From contig NZ_PUIA01000016.1 of NCBI RefSeq assembly GCF_002967715.1, positions 806,001 through 870,000 on the forward strand: 64,000 bases of DNA, written 5' to 3'. Below, piece by piece: positions 33,039-42,431 of this stretch. The stretch is from Blastopirellula marina (GTDB lineage Bacteria > Planctomycetota > Planctomycetia > Pirellulales > Pirellulaceae). Both the position numbers and the translations under genes were made by a program. Positions within the stretch are counted from its first letter, which is position 1. The number at the start of each line of letters is the position of its first letter. The notes under the pieces were generated by a model. It saw nothing but the letters and a program-made list of their open reading frames with translations, made no database searches and was not told the origin of the DNA.

Positions 33039-34853
33039 ATGAGCAGCATCACCGCGGATGGGCAAGCGACTCACGCCCACACATCAAACGAATTCGGCGT
33101 TGGCGAGTTCATTACCACGTATGTTTTCTCGCGCGATCATAAAGTGATCGGGCTGCAGTTCCTGTTTTCCACTTTGCTGTGGTTCCTGATCGGCGGCCTG
33201 CTGGCGATTGGTATTCGCTGGCAATTGGCCTGGCCTTGGAGCGATATGCCGGTGATCGGGCCGATGCTCTTTTCGGCGGAAGGGGGACAGATTTCGCCAG
33301 AGTTCTACACGATGCTCTTCACCATGCATGCCACGGTGATGACGTTCCTGGTGATCATCCCGATTTTGGCCGGTGCGTTTGGCAATTACCTGATTCCGCT
33401 GATGATCGGTGCGGACGATATGGCCTTCCCCACGCTCAACATGCTGAGCTACTGGGTGATGTGGCCAGCGTTCTTGTTCTTTGGGGGGAGCTTTTTCGTA
33501 GCCGGCAACGGGGCTTCCAGTGGTTGGACGAGTTACCCGCCTCTGTCATCGATTAGCGAAGCGGCACCCGGTAGCGGGCTCGCCCAGACGATGTGGCTGA
33601 TCGCGCTCACGTGCGTGGGTATCAGTTCGATGATGGGCTCGGTCAATTACATGACGACCATCATTCAGATGCGTGCTCCTGGCATGACGATGATGCGTCT
33701 GCCGATGACGATCTGGGGCATGTTCATCACGGCCCTGCTTCAGGCATTCGCTCTGCCGGTGCTGACGGCCGCTGGCTTCATGCAACTGGCCGATCGTATG
33801 TTCGGAACCGGCTTCTTTGTGCCGGAAGGGCTGATCGTGAACAACTCGGAAATGGCCGCCGGTGGTGGTCAGCCGCTGTTGTGGCAGCACTTGTTCTGGT
33901 TTTACTCGCACCCGGCGGTGTACATCATGATTCTGCCGGCGATGGGTATGGTCTCGGATATCCTGGCTTGTTTTGCTCGCAAACCATTGTTTGGTTACAA
34001 ACCGATGGTGTACGCGATTTGCGGGATTGCCGGCCTGGGCTTTATTGTCTGGGGACATCATATGTTTGTCTCTGGCATGAACCCCGGACTGGGCATGACC
34101 TTTATGGTCGCCACGATGATGATCGCGTTGCCGAGCGCCGTGAAGACGTTCAACTGGCTCGGCACCATCTACGGCGGCAAGATCCAGTTCACCACGCCAA
34201 TGCTGTTCGCGTTGTCATTTGTATTGATGTTCGTCATCGGTGGTTTATCAGGCATCTTCATGGCCGCCACGCCGGTTGATATTTTCATCCACGACACCTA
34301 CTTCATCGTCGCTCACTTCCATTACGTGCTGTTCGGTGGCACGGCAATGGCCGTGTTCGGGGCGATTTACTTCTGGTTCCCGAAGATGTTCGGCCGGATG
34401 ATGAACGAACCGCTGGGGAAAGTTCACTTCCTGCTGACGTTCCTGTTTATGAACGGCACGTTCTTTACGATGCACATTCTGGGAGCGGTCGGGTTCCCAC
34501 GGCGTCTGGCCGATCCGTACCACTACGAGACCTTCCGGCACTTGCTGCCGATGAACCAGTTCATGACGATCTGTGCCATCTTGATGGTTGCTTGTCAGAT
34601 CTTCTTCATCGTGAACTTCTTCTACAGCATCTTCTTCGGCCCCAAAGCAGGCCGAAATCCTTGGCATGCCAACGGCCTGGAATGGCAAGCACCGAGTCCT
34701 CCTGGCCATGGCAACTTCGACTTCCAGCCGATCGTCTACCGCGGCCCGTACGAGTACAACTCGCCGGAAGTGGATGAAGACTACTACCCACAAACCCAAC
34801 CACCAAACCAACGCGGCGATACGGACGAGCCTGCGACGATGGTGAATCACTAA
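33039..34853 (+). CDS. Cytochrome c oxidase subunit I, type A2
   Basis: 604 residues with twelve or more membrane helices. Metal ligands: His97 and His428 for low-spin haem a, His426 for haem a3, and His291, His340 and His341 for CuB; Tyr295 is positioned for the His-Tyr crosslink. Helix VI reads FWFYSHPAVYI: the Glu of the A1 type HPEVY is Ala293, and the YS pair (289-290) that marks A2 oxidases is present. GADDMAFPTLN keeps the D-channel entry region. It reduces oxygen to water with proton pumping. The 70-residue C-terminal tail after the last helix is hydrophilic and acidic. Confidence 0.96.
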   Translation: MSSITADGQATHAHTSNEFGVGEFITTYVFSRDHKVIGLQFLFSTLLWFLIGGLLAIGIRWQLAWPWSDMPVIGPMLFSAEGGQISPEFYTMLFTMHATVMTFLVIIPILAGAFGNYLIPLMIGADDMAFPTLNMLSYWVMWPAFLFFGGSFFVAGNGASSGWTSYPPLSSISEAAPGSGLAQTMWLIALTCVGISSMMGSVNYMTTIIQMRAPGMTMMRLPMTIWGMFITALLQAFALPVLTAAGFMQLADRMFGTGFFVPEGLIVNNSEMAAGGGQPLLWQHLFWFYSHPAVYIMILPAMGMVSDILACFARKPLFGYKPMVYAICGIAGLGFIVWGHHMFVSGMNPGLGMTFMVATMMIALPSAVKTFNWLGTIYGGKIQFTTPMLFALSFVLMFVIGGLSGIFMAATPVDIFIHDTYFIVAHFHYVLFGGTAMAVFGAIYFWFPKMFGRMMNEPLGKVHFLLTFLFMNGTFFTMHILGAVGFPRRLADPYHYETFRHLLPMNQFMTICAILMVACQIFFIVNFFYSIFFGPKAGRNPWHANGLEWQAPSPPGHGNFDFQPIVYRGPYEYNSPEVDEDYYPQTQPPNQRGDTDEPATMVNH

Positions 34854-34856
34854 CTT

Positions 34857-35879
34857 ATGCCCACTCCTGTTCAATCCGAGTCCCCTTGGCCACATCGCCT
34901 GGCGATGCTGTTGGTCTGTGCGACCTTTCCACTGATCTGGATCGGTGGTCTGGTAACCACGACCAAAAGCGGCATGGCCGTGCCGGATTGGCCGTCGACC
35001 TATGGATACAACATGTTTTTGTATCCGTGGCAGACGTGGGTATTCGGGCCGTATGACCTGTTTCTGGAACATGGTCACCGGTTGTTGGCTTCGACGGTTG
35101 GCATGCTGTGCATTGCCTTTTTGGTGCTGGCCATCTGGCGAAAAGACAAGTCGCTGATCTGGCTGGGGGTGATTGCCCTGGTGTTGGTCCTTTCGCAAGG
35201 CGTACTCGGTGGACTGCGCGTGGTATGGGATAAAACCACCATTGCTCGCGTGCATGGCTGCGTGGGGCCGCTGTTTTTTGGCTTCCTGGTTTATCTGGAA
35301 TGCTTCACCTCGAAGCGGCTACGGTTGATGTCCCCGCTCGATTCGTCGCGGAGCGGAAGCTACTTGCGGCTTTCTATCGGCTTTATGGTCGTGGCGTTTC
35401 TGCAGATCGTGCTCGGTTCGCTGATTCGACATGTCCCTCTTTCAATGACTCACGGTGCGTTTCGTGCGGCGCTGTTGTTTCATGTGATCACGGCGTTTTT
35501 GGTGGTGGTCAGTGCGATTGCGATTTGCTTTACCGCCTGGCGAGATTCACAGGGACAGCGCAGCATTCGTTTCACTTCGACTTTCGCAGTGCTGCTGATT
35601 GTTGGGCAGATCGTGCTCGGCATCGCCGCCTATACCGTCAAATACGGCTGGCCGACCTTCCTGCCAGGCGGGGCCTACTTCGGTAGCTTTGTCGTGCAGT
35701 GGGAAAGTGCGTTGCAGTCGATGATCGTGACGGGGCACGTCGCGGTTGGATCGTTAATTCTGGCGTGTAGCGTGATGCTGGTCGCCTATTGTCTGCGGTG
35801 TTATTCCATCGCTTCCTCACAAGCGAATTCCTCCCCCGCCAAGCACACCCGAAACCCGGGCAAAGAGGTGATGGCATGA
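34857..35879 (+). CDS. ctaA: Haem A synthase (Cox15/CtaA family)
   Basis: 340 residues with eight hydrophobic segments. The first loop has TTTKSGMAVPDWPSTYG, and the haem-binding helices carry EHGHR (His near 72 and 74) and RVHGCVGPLFF, with the second-half histidines in FHVITAF and VTGHVAVG. It oxidises the C8 methyl of haem O to give haem A for the oxidase. It starts three bases after subunit I and its stop overlaps the start of ctaB by four bases (ATGA), a sign of coupled translation. Confidence 0.92.
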   Translation: MPTPVQSESPWPHRLAMLLVCATFPLIWIGGLVTTTKSGMAVPDWPSTYGYNMFLYPWQTWVFGPYDLFLEHGHRLLASTVGMLCIAFLVLAIWRKDKSLIWLGVIALVLVLSQGVLGGLRVVWDKTTIARVHGCVGPLFFGFLVYLECFTSKRLRLMSPLDSSRSGSYLRLSIGFMVVAFLQIVLGSLIRHVPLSMTHGAFRAALLFHVITAFLVVVSAIAICFTAWRDSQGQRSIRFTSTFAVLLIVGQIVLGIAAYTVKYGWPTFLPGGAYFGSFVVQWESALQSMIVTGHVAVGSLILACSVMLVAYCLRCYSIASSQANSSPAKHTRNPGKEVMA

Positions 35880-36787
35880 GTAGTGGTCCTGCCACGTTGA
35901 CCGATCGTAAGGCCCGCGTAAAGCAGCAAATGAGCGACTATCTGGAGCTGACCAAGCCCAAGATCGCCGTACTGTTGTTGGTATGCGTGGCGATTGCCGC
36001 CTACTGTGCCAGCAACGGCCAGCCCGACGTCGCGCGGTTGATTCATGTAATCGTGGGAACGGCCTTGGTGGCGGCCAGTAGCTGCGTTTGGAATCAATGC
36101 CTGGAAGTGCATGCCGATCGACGCATGAATCGCACCGCCCAGCGTCCGATTCCCAGTGGTCGTTTGTCGCGTTACGCGAGTGCCTTGTTTGGCACCTTGC
36201 TCGGTTCGGTGGGTATCTCTTACTTGCTGGCAACGGTGGGTGTCATGCCGGCCCTGATCGGGGCGCTGACTTGGATTTTGTACGTGTTCATTTACACGCC
36301 GATGAAGCAGGTGACGCCGTGGAACACCACGGTGGGCGCTATTGCCGGGGCGTTGCCGATGCTGATGGGTTGGCTGGCCGTGAACCCGGTGCTCGACCTG
36401 AGAGCGGTTGCCCTGTTTGCGATTCTGTTCTTCTGGCAGTTCCCGCATTTTATGGCCATTGCCTGGCTGTATCGCGAAGATTACGCCCAAGGGGGCATGA
36501 AGATGTGGTCCGTTGTCGACGGCAGCGGCACGAAGGCCGGTATTCAGGCCGTCTCCGGTGCGATGGCCTTGCTGCTGGTTAGCGTGGTGCCTGGTATCGG
36601 TCAGATCGCGACGCCCAACGTTTTCTACATGCTGCTTTCGCTGCTGGGGGGCGTCTTTATGTTGGTCGCCTCGTGGCGTTTTTTCACCTCGCGCGACGAC
36701 AAGACGGCTCGGCAGTTGTTGTTTGCCTCGTTGATCTATTTGCCCTGCCAACTGGCATTGCTGGTGATTTTGCCCAGCAGCGTCTAA
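35876..36787 (+). CDS. ctaB: Protohaem IX farnesyltransferase (haem O synthase)
   Basis: 303 residues from the ATG at 35876, preceded by GAGGTG and overlapping the ctaA stop; the frame is open further left, but the overlap and ribosome site fix this start. It has the UbiA-family prenyl-binding block NQCLEVHADRRMNRTAQRP and a second acidic segment, WLYREDYAQGGMKM. About eight to nine membrane helices are present. It attaches a farnesyl group to haem B, feeding the adjacent haem A synthase. Confidence 0.95.
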   Translation: MSSGPATLTDRKARVKQQMSDYLELTKPKIAVLLLVCVAIAAYCASNGQPDVARLIHVIVGTALVAASSCVWNQCLEVHADRRMNRTAQRPIPSGRLSRYASALFGTLLGSVGISYLLATVGVMPALIGALTWILYVFIYTPMKQVTPWNTTVGAIAGALPMLMGWLAVNPVLDLRAVALFAILFFWQFPHFMAIAWLYREDYAQGGMKMWSVVDGSGTKAGIQAVSGAMALLLVSVVPGIGQIATPNVFYMLLSLLGGVFMLVASWRFFTSRDDKTARQLLFASLIYLPCQLALLVILPSSV

Positions 36788-36820
36788 CGGAAAAAAGAAC
36801 CTCAGATAGACTGACCCCGC

Positions 36821-38038
<1,218 letters not shown>

Positions 38039-38050
38039 AGAAGTGAATCC

Positions 38051-38494
38051 GTGAGCGATCCGAACACCCATCCGCCGGCGCACGACCAGCATTTGCATAA
38101 CGATGAAGAGCTGCACGCCACCACCGGGAACTTGAAGTACTGGGTGGTCTTCGTGGCGCTGTGCCTGCTGACGACGTGCTCGTTTCTAACGTATTTCGAT
38201 TGGTGGCGTACGGCCATTCCGCCTCATGTGAGCATGGCCTTCATGATGGCCGTTTCGTGCGGCAAGGCCCTGCTGGTGATGCTGTTCTTCATGCACCTTT
38301 TGTGGGAAGCCAATTGGAAATGGGTGCTGACTGTTCCGGCTGGCATGATGGCTATCTTCCTGGCTTGTATGCTGATTCCCGATATCGGCTTGCGAACGGA
38401 AAAGTACTCGCAGAGCCGCTGGCTGCATGCCCCGGTGCCGCATGTCCAGGTGGACGATGCCGCCGCGTTAGACCATGCACCTGCCGCTCACTAA
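38051..38494 (+). CDS. Cytochrome c oxidase subunit IV family protein
   Basis: 147 residues from a GTG. A His-rich N-terminus (HPPAHDQHLHNDEELH) precedes three hydrophobic segments (about 29-50, 60-83, 91-108), as in prokaryotic subunit IV (COX4/CyoD-like). The helix FMMAVSCGKALLVMLFFMHLLW matches the family's KA-vv-ffMHL pattern. The C-terminal tail is again Ala/His-rich. It probably stabilises CuB/haem a3 in subunit I, as proposed for relatives. It sits 12 bases after subunit III and 12 before the ABC ATPase. Confidence 0.87.
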   Translation: MSDPNTHPPAHDQHLHNDEELHATTGNLKYWVVFVALCLLTTCSFLTYFDWWRTAIPPHVSMAFMMAVSCGKALLVMLFFMHLLWEANWKWVLTVPAGMMAIFLACMLIPDIGLRTEKYSQSRWLHAPVPHVQVDDAAALDHAPAAH

Positions 38495-38506
38495 GTTGAA
38501 CTGCGA

Positions 38507-39445
38507 ATGATCTCCCCGCGCGCCGTATCGATCGAGAACGTCTCCCATTTCTATGGGAAGCGGCAAGCGCTCAACGAGGTCACCCTGTCGATCGATCCCG
38601 GTGAAATCTTCGTCTTTCTCGGTCCTAACGGCGGTGGTAAGTCGACTTTGTTTCGCCTGCTTTCCACGTTAATGCCGCTGTCGCATGGCGAGATCAATAT
38701 CCTGAGCCGATCCGTTCGTACGCATCAGCACGAGGTCCGTCAGCAGATTGGGGTCGTCTTTCAGATGCCCAGCCTCGATAAAAAACTGACCGTGCTGGAG
38801 AACATCCATCAGCAGGCCGCTTTGTACGGAATCACCGGTGCGCTGCTCAAAGAACGAACGGCATTGCTGCTCGATAAGCTGGAACTGGAAGACCGTAAGA
38901 AGGACATCGTCGAGGACCTGTCAGGCGGTCTCCGACGTCGTGTCGAACTAGCCAAGGGGATGCTGCATTCGCCGAAGGTCTTGCTACTGGATGAACCCAG
39001 CACAGGCCTCGATCCGGCTGCCCGGCAGGCGATGTGGCGGTACCTTGAGTTCCTGCGTACCGACCAAGGCGTTACGGTCATTCTTACCTCGCACCTATTG
39101 GAAGAAGCCGAGAAAGCCGATCGAATTGCGATCCTCGATCAAGGCCAGCTCGTCGCACTCGATACGCCTGATGCTTTGAAGGACAAGATCGGCGGAGCTA
39201 CGATCACGATCCGTTCGCGTCAGCCCGAAGCACTCATTGAAAAACTGCGTGACGAGCTGAATCTGAGTGCTACGGAAGTCAGTGAACTGGTTCGTTTGGA
39301 AACGGAAGATGGTCCCGCGACCATTCGCATGATCATGCAAACGGCGAGCGACCTGGTCGATGCGATCACGCTGGCCAAGCCTTCGCTGGAAGATGTGTTT
39401 ATCGCTATGACCGGCCGGCAGTTTACCGAGGAGGTAAAGTCATGA
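38507..39445 (+). CDS. ABC transporter ATP-binding protein
   Basis: 312 residues. Walker A is GPNGGGKST (39-47), the signature is LSGG (138-141), Walker B is VLLLDEP near 158-164, and the switch His lies in LTSHLLEEAEKADR. The C-terminal 80 residues after DTPDAL form the accessory domain seen in DrrA/NatA/CcmA-like exporters. Its stop overlaps the permease start (ATGA at 39442). Its place inside an oxidase operon suggests a role in oxidase or haem/copper maturation, but no substrate is shown by sequence. Confidence 0.93.
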   Translation: MISPRAVSIENVSHFYGKRQALNEVTLSIDPGEIFVFLGPNGGGKSTLFRLLSTLMPLSHGEINILSRSVRTHQHEVRQQIGVVFQMPSLDKKLTVLENIHQQAALYGITGALLKERTALLLDKLELEDRKKDIVEDLSGGLRRRVELAKGMLHSPKVLLLDEPSTGLDPAARQAMWRYLEFLRTDQGVTVILTSHLLEEAEKADRIAILDQGQLVALDTPDALKDKIGGATITIRSRQPEALIEKLRDELNLSATEVSELVRLETEDGPATIRMIMQTASDLVDAITLAKPSLEDVFIAMTGRQFTEEVKS

Positions 39446-40299
39446 CCTCCGAAGCTACCGCTACCCCTATGCCGTTTGCCGCTGCGTGGTCGCTCTGTCG
39501 CCGCGAGATCGTGCGGTTTTTGCGGCAGCGCAACCGAATTATCGGGGCGATTGGTCAGCCGATTATTTTCTGGCTGTTGTTTGGTACCGGGCTGACCGGT
39601 GTCTTTCGGGCGTCAGGGCAGGGAGGTGCCGACGAAAGCTTTACCGTCTACTTCTTCCCTGGCACGCTGCTGCTGATCGTGCTGTTCACGGCGATCTTCG
39701 CCACGATTTCGATCATCGAAGACCGCAACGAAGGCTTCCTGCAATCGGTGCTGGTCTCTCCCGTACCGCGATGGTCGATGGTGTTGGGAAAGGTTCTCGG
39801 TGGAACGATTCTCGCCGTCGGCCAGGCCATGATCTTTCTGCTGTTGGGTTACTTCGTGGGTATCCACATGAATGCCGTGCAGCTTGTTTCTATCTTTGGA
39901 ATCTTGGTGGTCGCCGGCATCGGGCTGACGTCGCTGGGGTTCTGGCTGGCATGGCGGATGGACTCGACGCAGGGATTTCATGCGGTGATGAACTTGCTGC
40001 TGATGCCGATGTGGCTGTTGTCGGGAGCGTTCTTTCCGATTCCCACCAACACCTCTTCGCTCGGGCAGTGGGCGTTAAGCTGGGTGATGACGCTCAATCC
40101 AGTGACCTATGCCCTGGGGGCCATTCGACAAATTCTGCATGCGGAAACCGCTCCAAGCTTTTTGGGTGGGCAGACGACTGGGCAATTTTGGTTGCCCAGC
40201 GTGGGGCTTGGGGTAACGATTACCATAGTTTTTGCCATTGTCATGTTCGCCTTGGCCTGTCGTGCGGCAGGAAAAACGAGGCGAGGAGATTGGATATGA
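39442..40299 (+). CDS. ABC-2 type transporter permease
   Basis: 285 residues with six hydrophobic segments. The N-terminal amphipathic stretch RREIVRFLRQRNRIIGAIGQP and the central ISIIEDRNEGFLQSVLVSPVPRWSMVLGK are hallmarks of ABC-2 permeases of the DrrB/NodJ type. FHAVMNLLLMPMWLLSGAFFPI near 180-200 is also typical. It forms the membrane part of the exporter with the overlapping ATPase gene. Its stop overlaps the start of the double Sco gene by four bases, so the pair is translationally embedded in the oxidase operon. Confidence 0.92.
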   Translation: MTSEATATPMPFAAAWSLCRREIVRFLRQRNRIIGAIGQPIIFWLLFGTGLTGVFRASGQGGADESFTVYFFPGTLLLIVLFTAIFATISIIEDRNEGFLQSVLVSPVPRWSMVLGKVLGGTILAVGQAMIFLLLGYFVGIHMNAVQLVSIFGILVVAGIGLTSLGFWLAWRMDSTQGFHAVMNLLLMPMWLLSGAFFPIPTNTSSLGQWALSWVMTLNPVTYALGAIRQILHAETAPSFLGGQTTGQFWLPSVGLGVTITIVFAIVMFALACRAAGKTRRGDWI

Positions 40300-41480
40300 A
40301 ACCCACCACTGGAATCTTTGTTTCAGCCGTACTGTTGATCCTGTTGGGGTTGACCATGTTCTGGGCAGCTTACAATCGGGCTCCTGGCGGCGGCAGCATG
40401 CCGGTCGACGATCACGCGGCCGAAGGGCCTGAGCTGGAGTTGAACCGAGAGATCGCTCCTTTCAAGTTGATGTCGGCCCAGGAAGAAACGTTCGATACGG
40501 CATCTCTGGACGGGGATGTCTGGATCGCCAGTTTCTTTTTCACGATGTGTCCATCGATCTGCAAGATGCAAAATCAGCAGATCGCGATCTTGCAGGAAGA
40601 GTTCGCCGACGATGGCGTCAAGTTTGTCAGCATCACCTGTGATCCCGATAACGACACGCCAGCCGTGCTGCGACAATACGCCGAGTCGTTTCAGGCCGAG
40701 CCTGGGGTGTGGACCTTTCTGACCGGCGATATGGATCAACTGAAAGAGATCACCGAAGGGTCGTTCCAGGTTGCCTTCGAGACGCAAACGCACAGTGATC
40801 GCCTGATGGTGATCGATAAGCAGGGAAAGCTGCGCGGGACCTTCCGAGCCACCGATGCCACCGACTTCCTCCGCGCGAAGAAATTACTGAAGCAGCTGCT
40901 GGCCGAGCCCTACGAGCCCGAGGCCAAAGAGGAACCCACGAAAGAAGTCGCTGCGAAAGAAGAGCCACGCAAGCAGACGATGGAAAGCTTTCAGTTGACC
41001 GACAGCCTGGACCAGCCGTTTGATAGCAAGTCGCTTGAAGGGGATATCTGGCTGGGTAGCTTCTTTTACACGTCGTGCCCCGGCAGCTGCATCATGCAGA
41101 ATATGGAAAAGGCCAAGCTGCGAAACGAATTCAAAGATCGCGGTTTGAAGCTGGTCAGCATCACGTGCGATCCCGATAACGATACGCCGGCCGCTTTGGC
41201 TGGCTATGGCGAACGCTTCCAGGCCGATCCCGATAATTGGTACTTTTGCACCGGCAAGTTTGATGACATCCAGAAGATCGGCAACGAGTTCTTCGACATC
41301 AAGGTCGAGCCACAGTATCACAGCGACCGCGTCTTTTTGGTGGGGCGTGATGGCAAGGTGATCGACTCGTTCCGCACCAGCCAGAAAGATCAGATGGAGT
41401 CGTTGCATAAGACGCTGGAGGAAATACTGCCGCCAGCCAAGGAAGATGCTTCCACAACTGAAACCGAGAAGAAGGATTAA
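40296..41480 (+). CDS. Tandem double SCO1/SenC domain protein
   Basis: 394 residues from the ATG at 40296, preceded by GAGGAG. One N-terminal membrane anchor (residues 7-25) holds it in the periplasm. Two thioredoxin-like Sco domains follow: residues about 52-205 with copper ligands Cys85, Cys89 (CPSIC) and His166 (HSDR), and about 228-380 with Cys261, Cys265 (CPGSC) and His342 (HSDR). Both keep VSITCDPDNDTPA. An acidic/Lys linker (206-227) joins them. Sco proteins insert copper into CuA or keep its cysteines reduced. Most Sco proteins have one domain, so this is a fusion or duplication, perhaps giving copper insertion and thiol reduction in one protein (inference). Confidence 0.93.
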   Translation: MKPTTGIFVSAVLLILLGLTMFWAAYNRAPGGGSMPVDDHAAEGPELELNREIAPFKLMSAQEETFDTASLDGDVWIASFFFTMCPSICKMQNQQIAILQEEFADDGVKFVSITCDPDNDTPAVLRQYAESFQAEPGVWTFLTGDMDQLKEITEGSFQVAFETQTHSDRLMVIDKQGKLRGTFRATDATDFLRAKKLLKQLLAEPYEPEAKEEPTKEVAAKEEPRKQTMESFQLTDSLDQPFDSKSLEGDIWLGSFFYTSCPGSCIMQNMEKAKLRNEFKDRGLKLVSITCDPDNDTPAALAGYGERFQADPDNWYFCTGKFDDIQKIGNEFFDIKVEPQYHSDRVFLVGRDGKVIDSFRTSQKDQMESLHKTLEEILPPAKEDASTTETEKKD

Positions 41481-41483
41481 CGC

Positions 41484-41933
41484 GTGGACCTGGTATCGCT
41501 GTTACCCCATGTGAACGCATCGCTCAACGGCCTGGCCACATTGCTGCTGGTGGTCGGTTTCGTGCTGATCAAGATGGGTAAAGTCAATGCACACAAATGG
41601 ACGATGCTGGGCTGCTTCGGCGTGTCGGTCGTGTTTCTGGTGTGTTACCTGGTCTATCATGCGCTGATGGAAGGTCACAGCAAGACGTTTCCCGAGTATC
41701 CGGCCAGTTGGATTCGCTACAGCTACTACGGGATGCTGCTGACCCATGTGGTGCTGGCAGCGGTCGTCCCCTTTCTGGCCGTCATTACCATCTACCTGGG
41801 CCTCAAAGATCGCCGGGAAGCGCACCGTAAAATTGCCATATGGACCTTTCCGATCTGGCTTTATGTTTCCATTACCGGCGTCTTGGTTTATCTTTGTTTG
41901 TATCAGTTCTTCCCGCCTGAGGTCGCGGCTTAG
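41484..41933 (+). CDS. DUF420 membrane protein (CtaM-like)
   Basis: 149 residues from a GTG with AAGGA upstream. Four hydrophobic segments are visible. The N-terminal LPHVNASLNGLATLLLVVGF and KVNAHKWTMLGCF carry the conserved Asn and His of DUF420; FPEYPASWIRYSYYGMLLTHVVLAAVVPFLAV and REAHRKIAIWTFPIWLYVSITGV add further conserved His. The Gram-positive relative CtaM is required for haem A oxidase maturation, which fits its place here. It begins three bases after the double Sco gene. Confidence 0.9.
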   Translation: MDLVSLLPHVNASLNGLATLLLVVGFVLIKMGKVNAHKWTMLGCFGVSVVFLVCYLVYHALMEGHSKTFPEYPASWIRYSYYGMLLTHVVLAAVVPFLAVITIYLGLKDRREAHRKIAIWTFPIWLYVSITGVLVYLCLYQFFPPEVAA

Positions 41934-41937
41934 GATC

Positions 41938-42261
41938 ATGAACGCCCTGAAAGCCATCTTCGTCAAACCGATATACGCCGCAGCTTTGCTGTTGGTGCTG
42001 GGAGCCCCTTCGTGGGCCTGGGCGTGTCCTACGTGCAAAAATGGCCTGAGCGATAACTACGTCAGCGCGTATGCGTTCAGTATCTTGTTCATGATGATCG
42101 TGCCCTATGTACTGCTGGCAAGCTTTTTCTCGTACATTGTGGTTTGCTACCTGCGTAGGCCCGCGACCGAGCGAAAGGAACTGTCCGCCGACGAACTGAG
42201 CGAGATCGCACTGAAAAAAGCAAAGCAGGGTATTCCTACCCAGCCCCCTGCGTTTGACTAG
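41938..42261 (+). CDS. Small membrane protein with CPTC motif
   Basis: 107 residues from the ATG at 41938, AGGATC just before it. A signal peptide or first helix (AAALLLVLGAPSWAWA) is followed at once by CPTCKNG, a CxxC pair facing the periplasm. A second membrane helix (FSILFMMIVPYVLLASFFSYIVV) leads to a cytoplasmic Arg/Glu/Lys-rich tail. It is the last gene of the oxidase operon, four bases after the DUF420 gene. The CxxC could bind copper or act as a thiol redox pair in CuA assembly (inference); I do not recognise a named family. Confidence 0.8.
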   Translation: MNALKAIFVKPIYAAALLLVLGAPSWAWACPTCKNGLSDNYVSAYAFSILFMMIVPYVLLASFFSYIVVCYLRRPATERKELSADELSEIALKKAKQGIPTQPPAFD

Positions 42262-42431
42262 TCCGGCGGGTTCTTCGTGTCTTTTCTCTAGAAATCAGCC
42301 GTTCTAACTGGCACCCTTTCCCCCAATAGTTGGTGGAATCGCAAGTTCCAGGCTGACGCTTTGCTTTTCCGGGACTGTGGCGGCTTCTATACTGTAAGGC
42401 GAAGGCAATTTTCGTCAGGAATAGCGAGTGC

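Noticed and set aside
39486-40295. 270-codon upstream extension of the double Sco frame
   Set aside because: It overlaps the ABC permease in another frame and lacks Sco-like sequence; the real start at 40296 has GAGGAG and a 4-base overlap with the permease stop.
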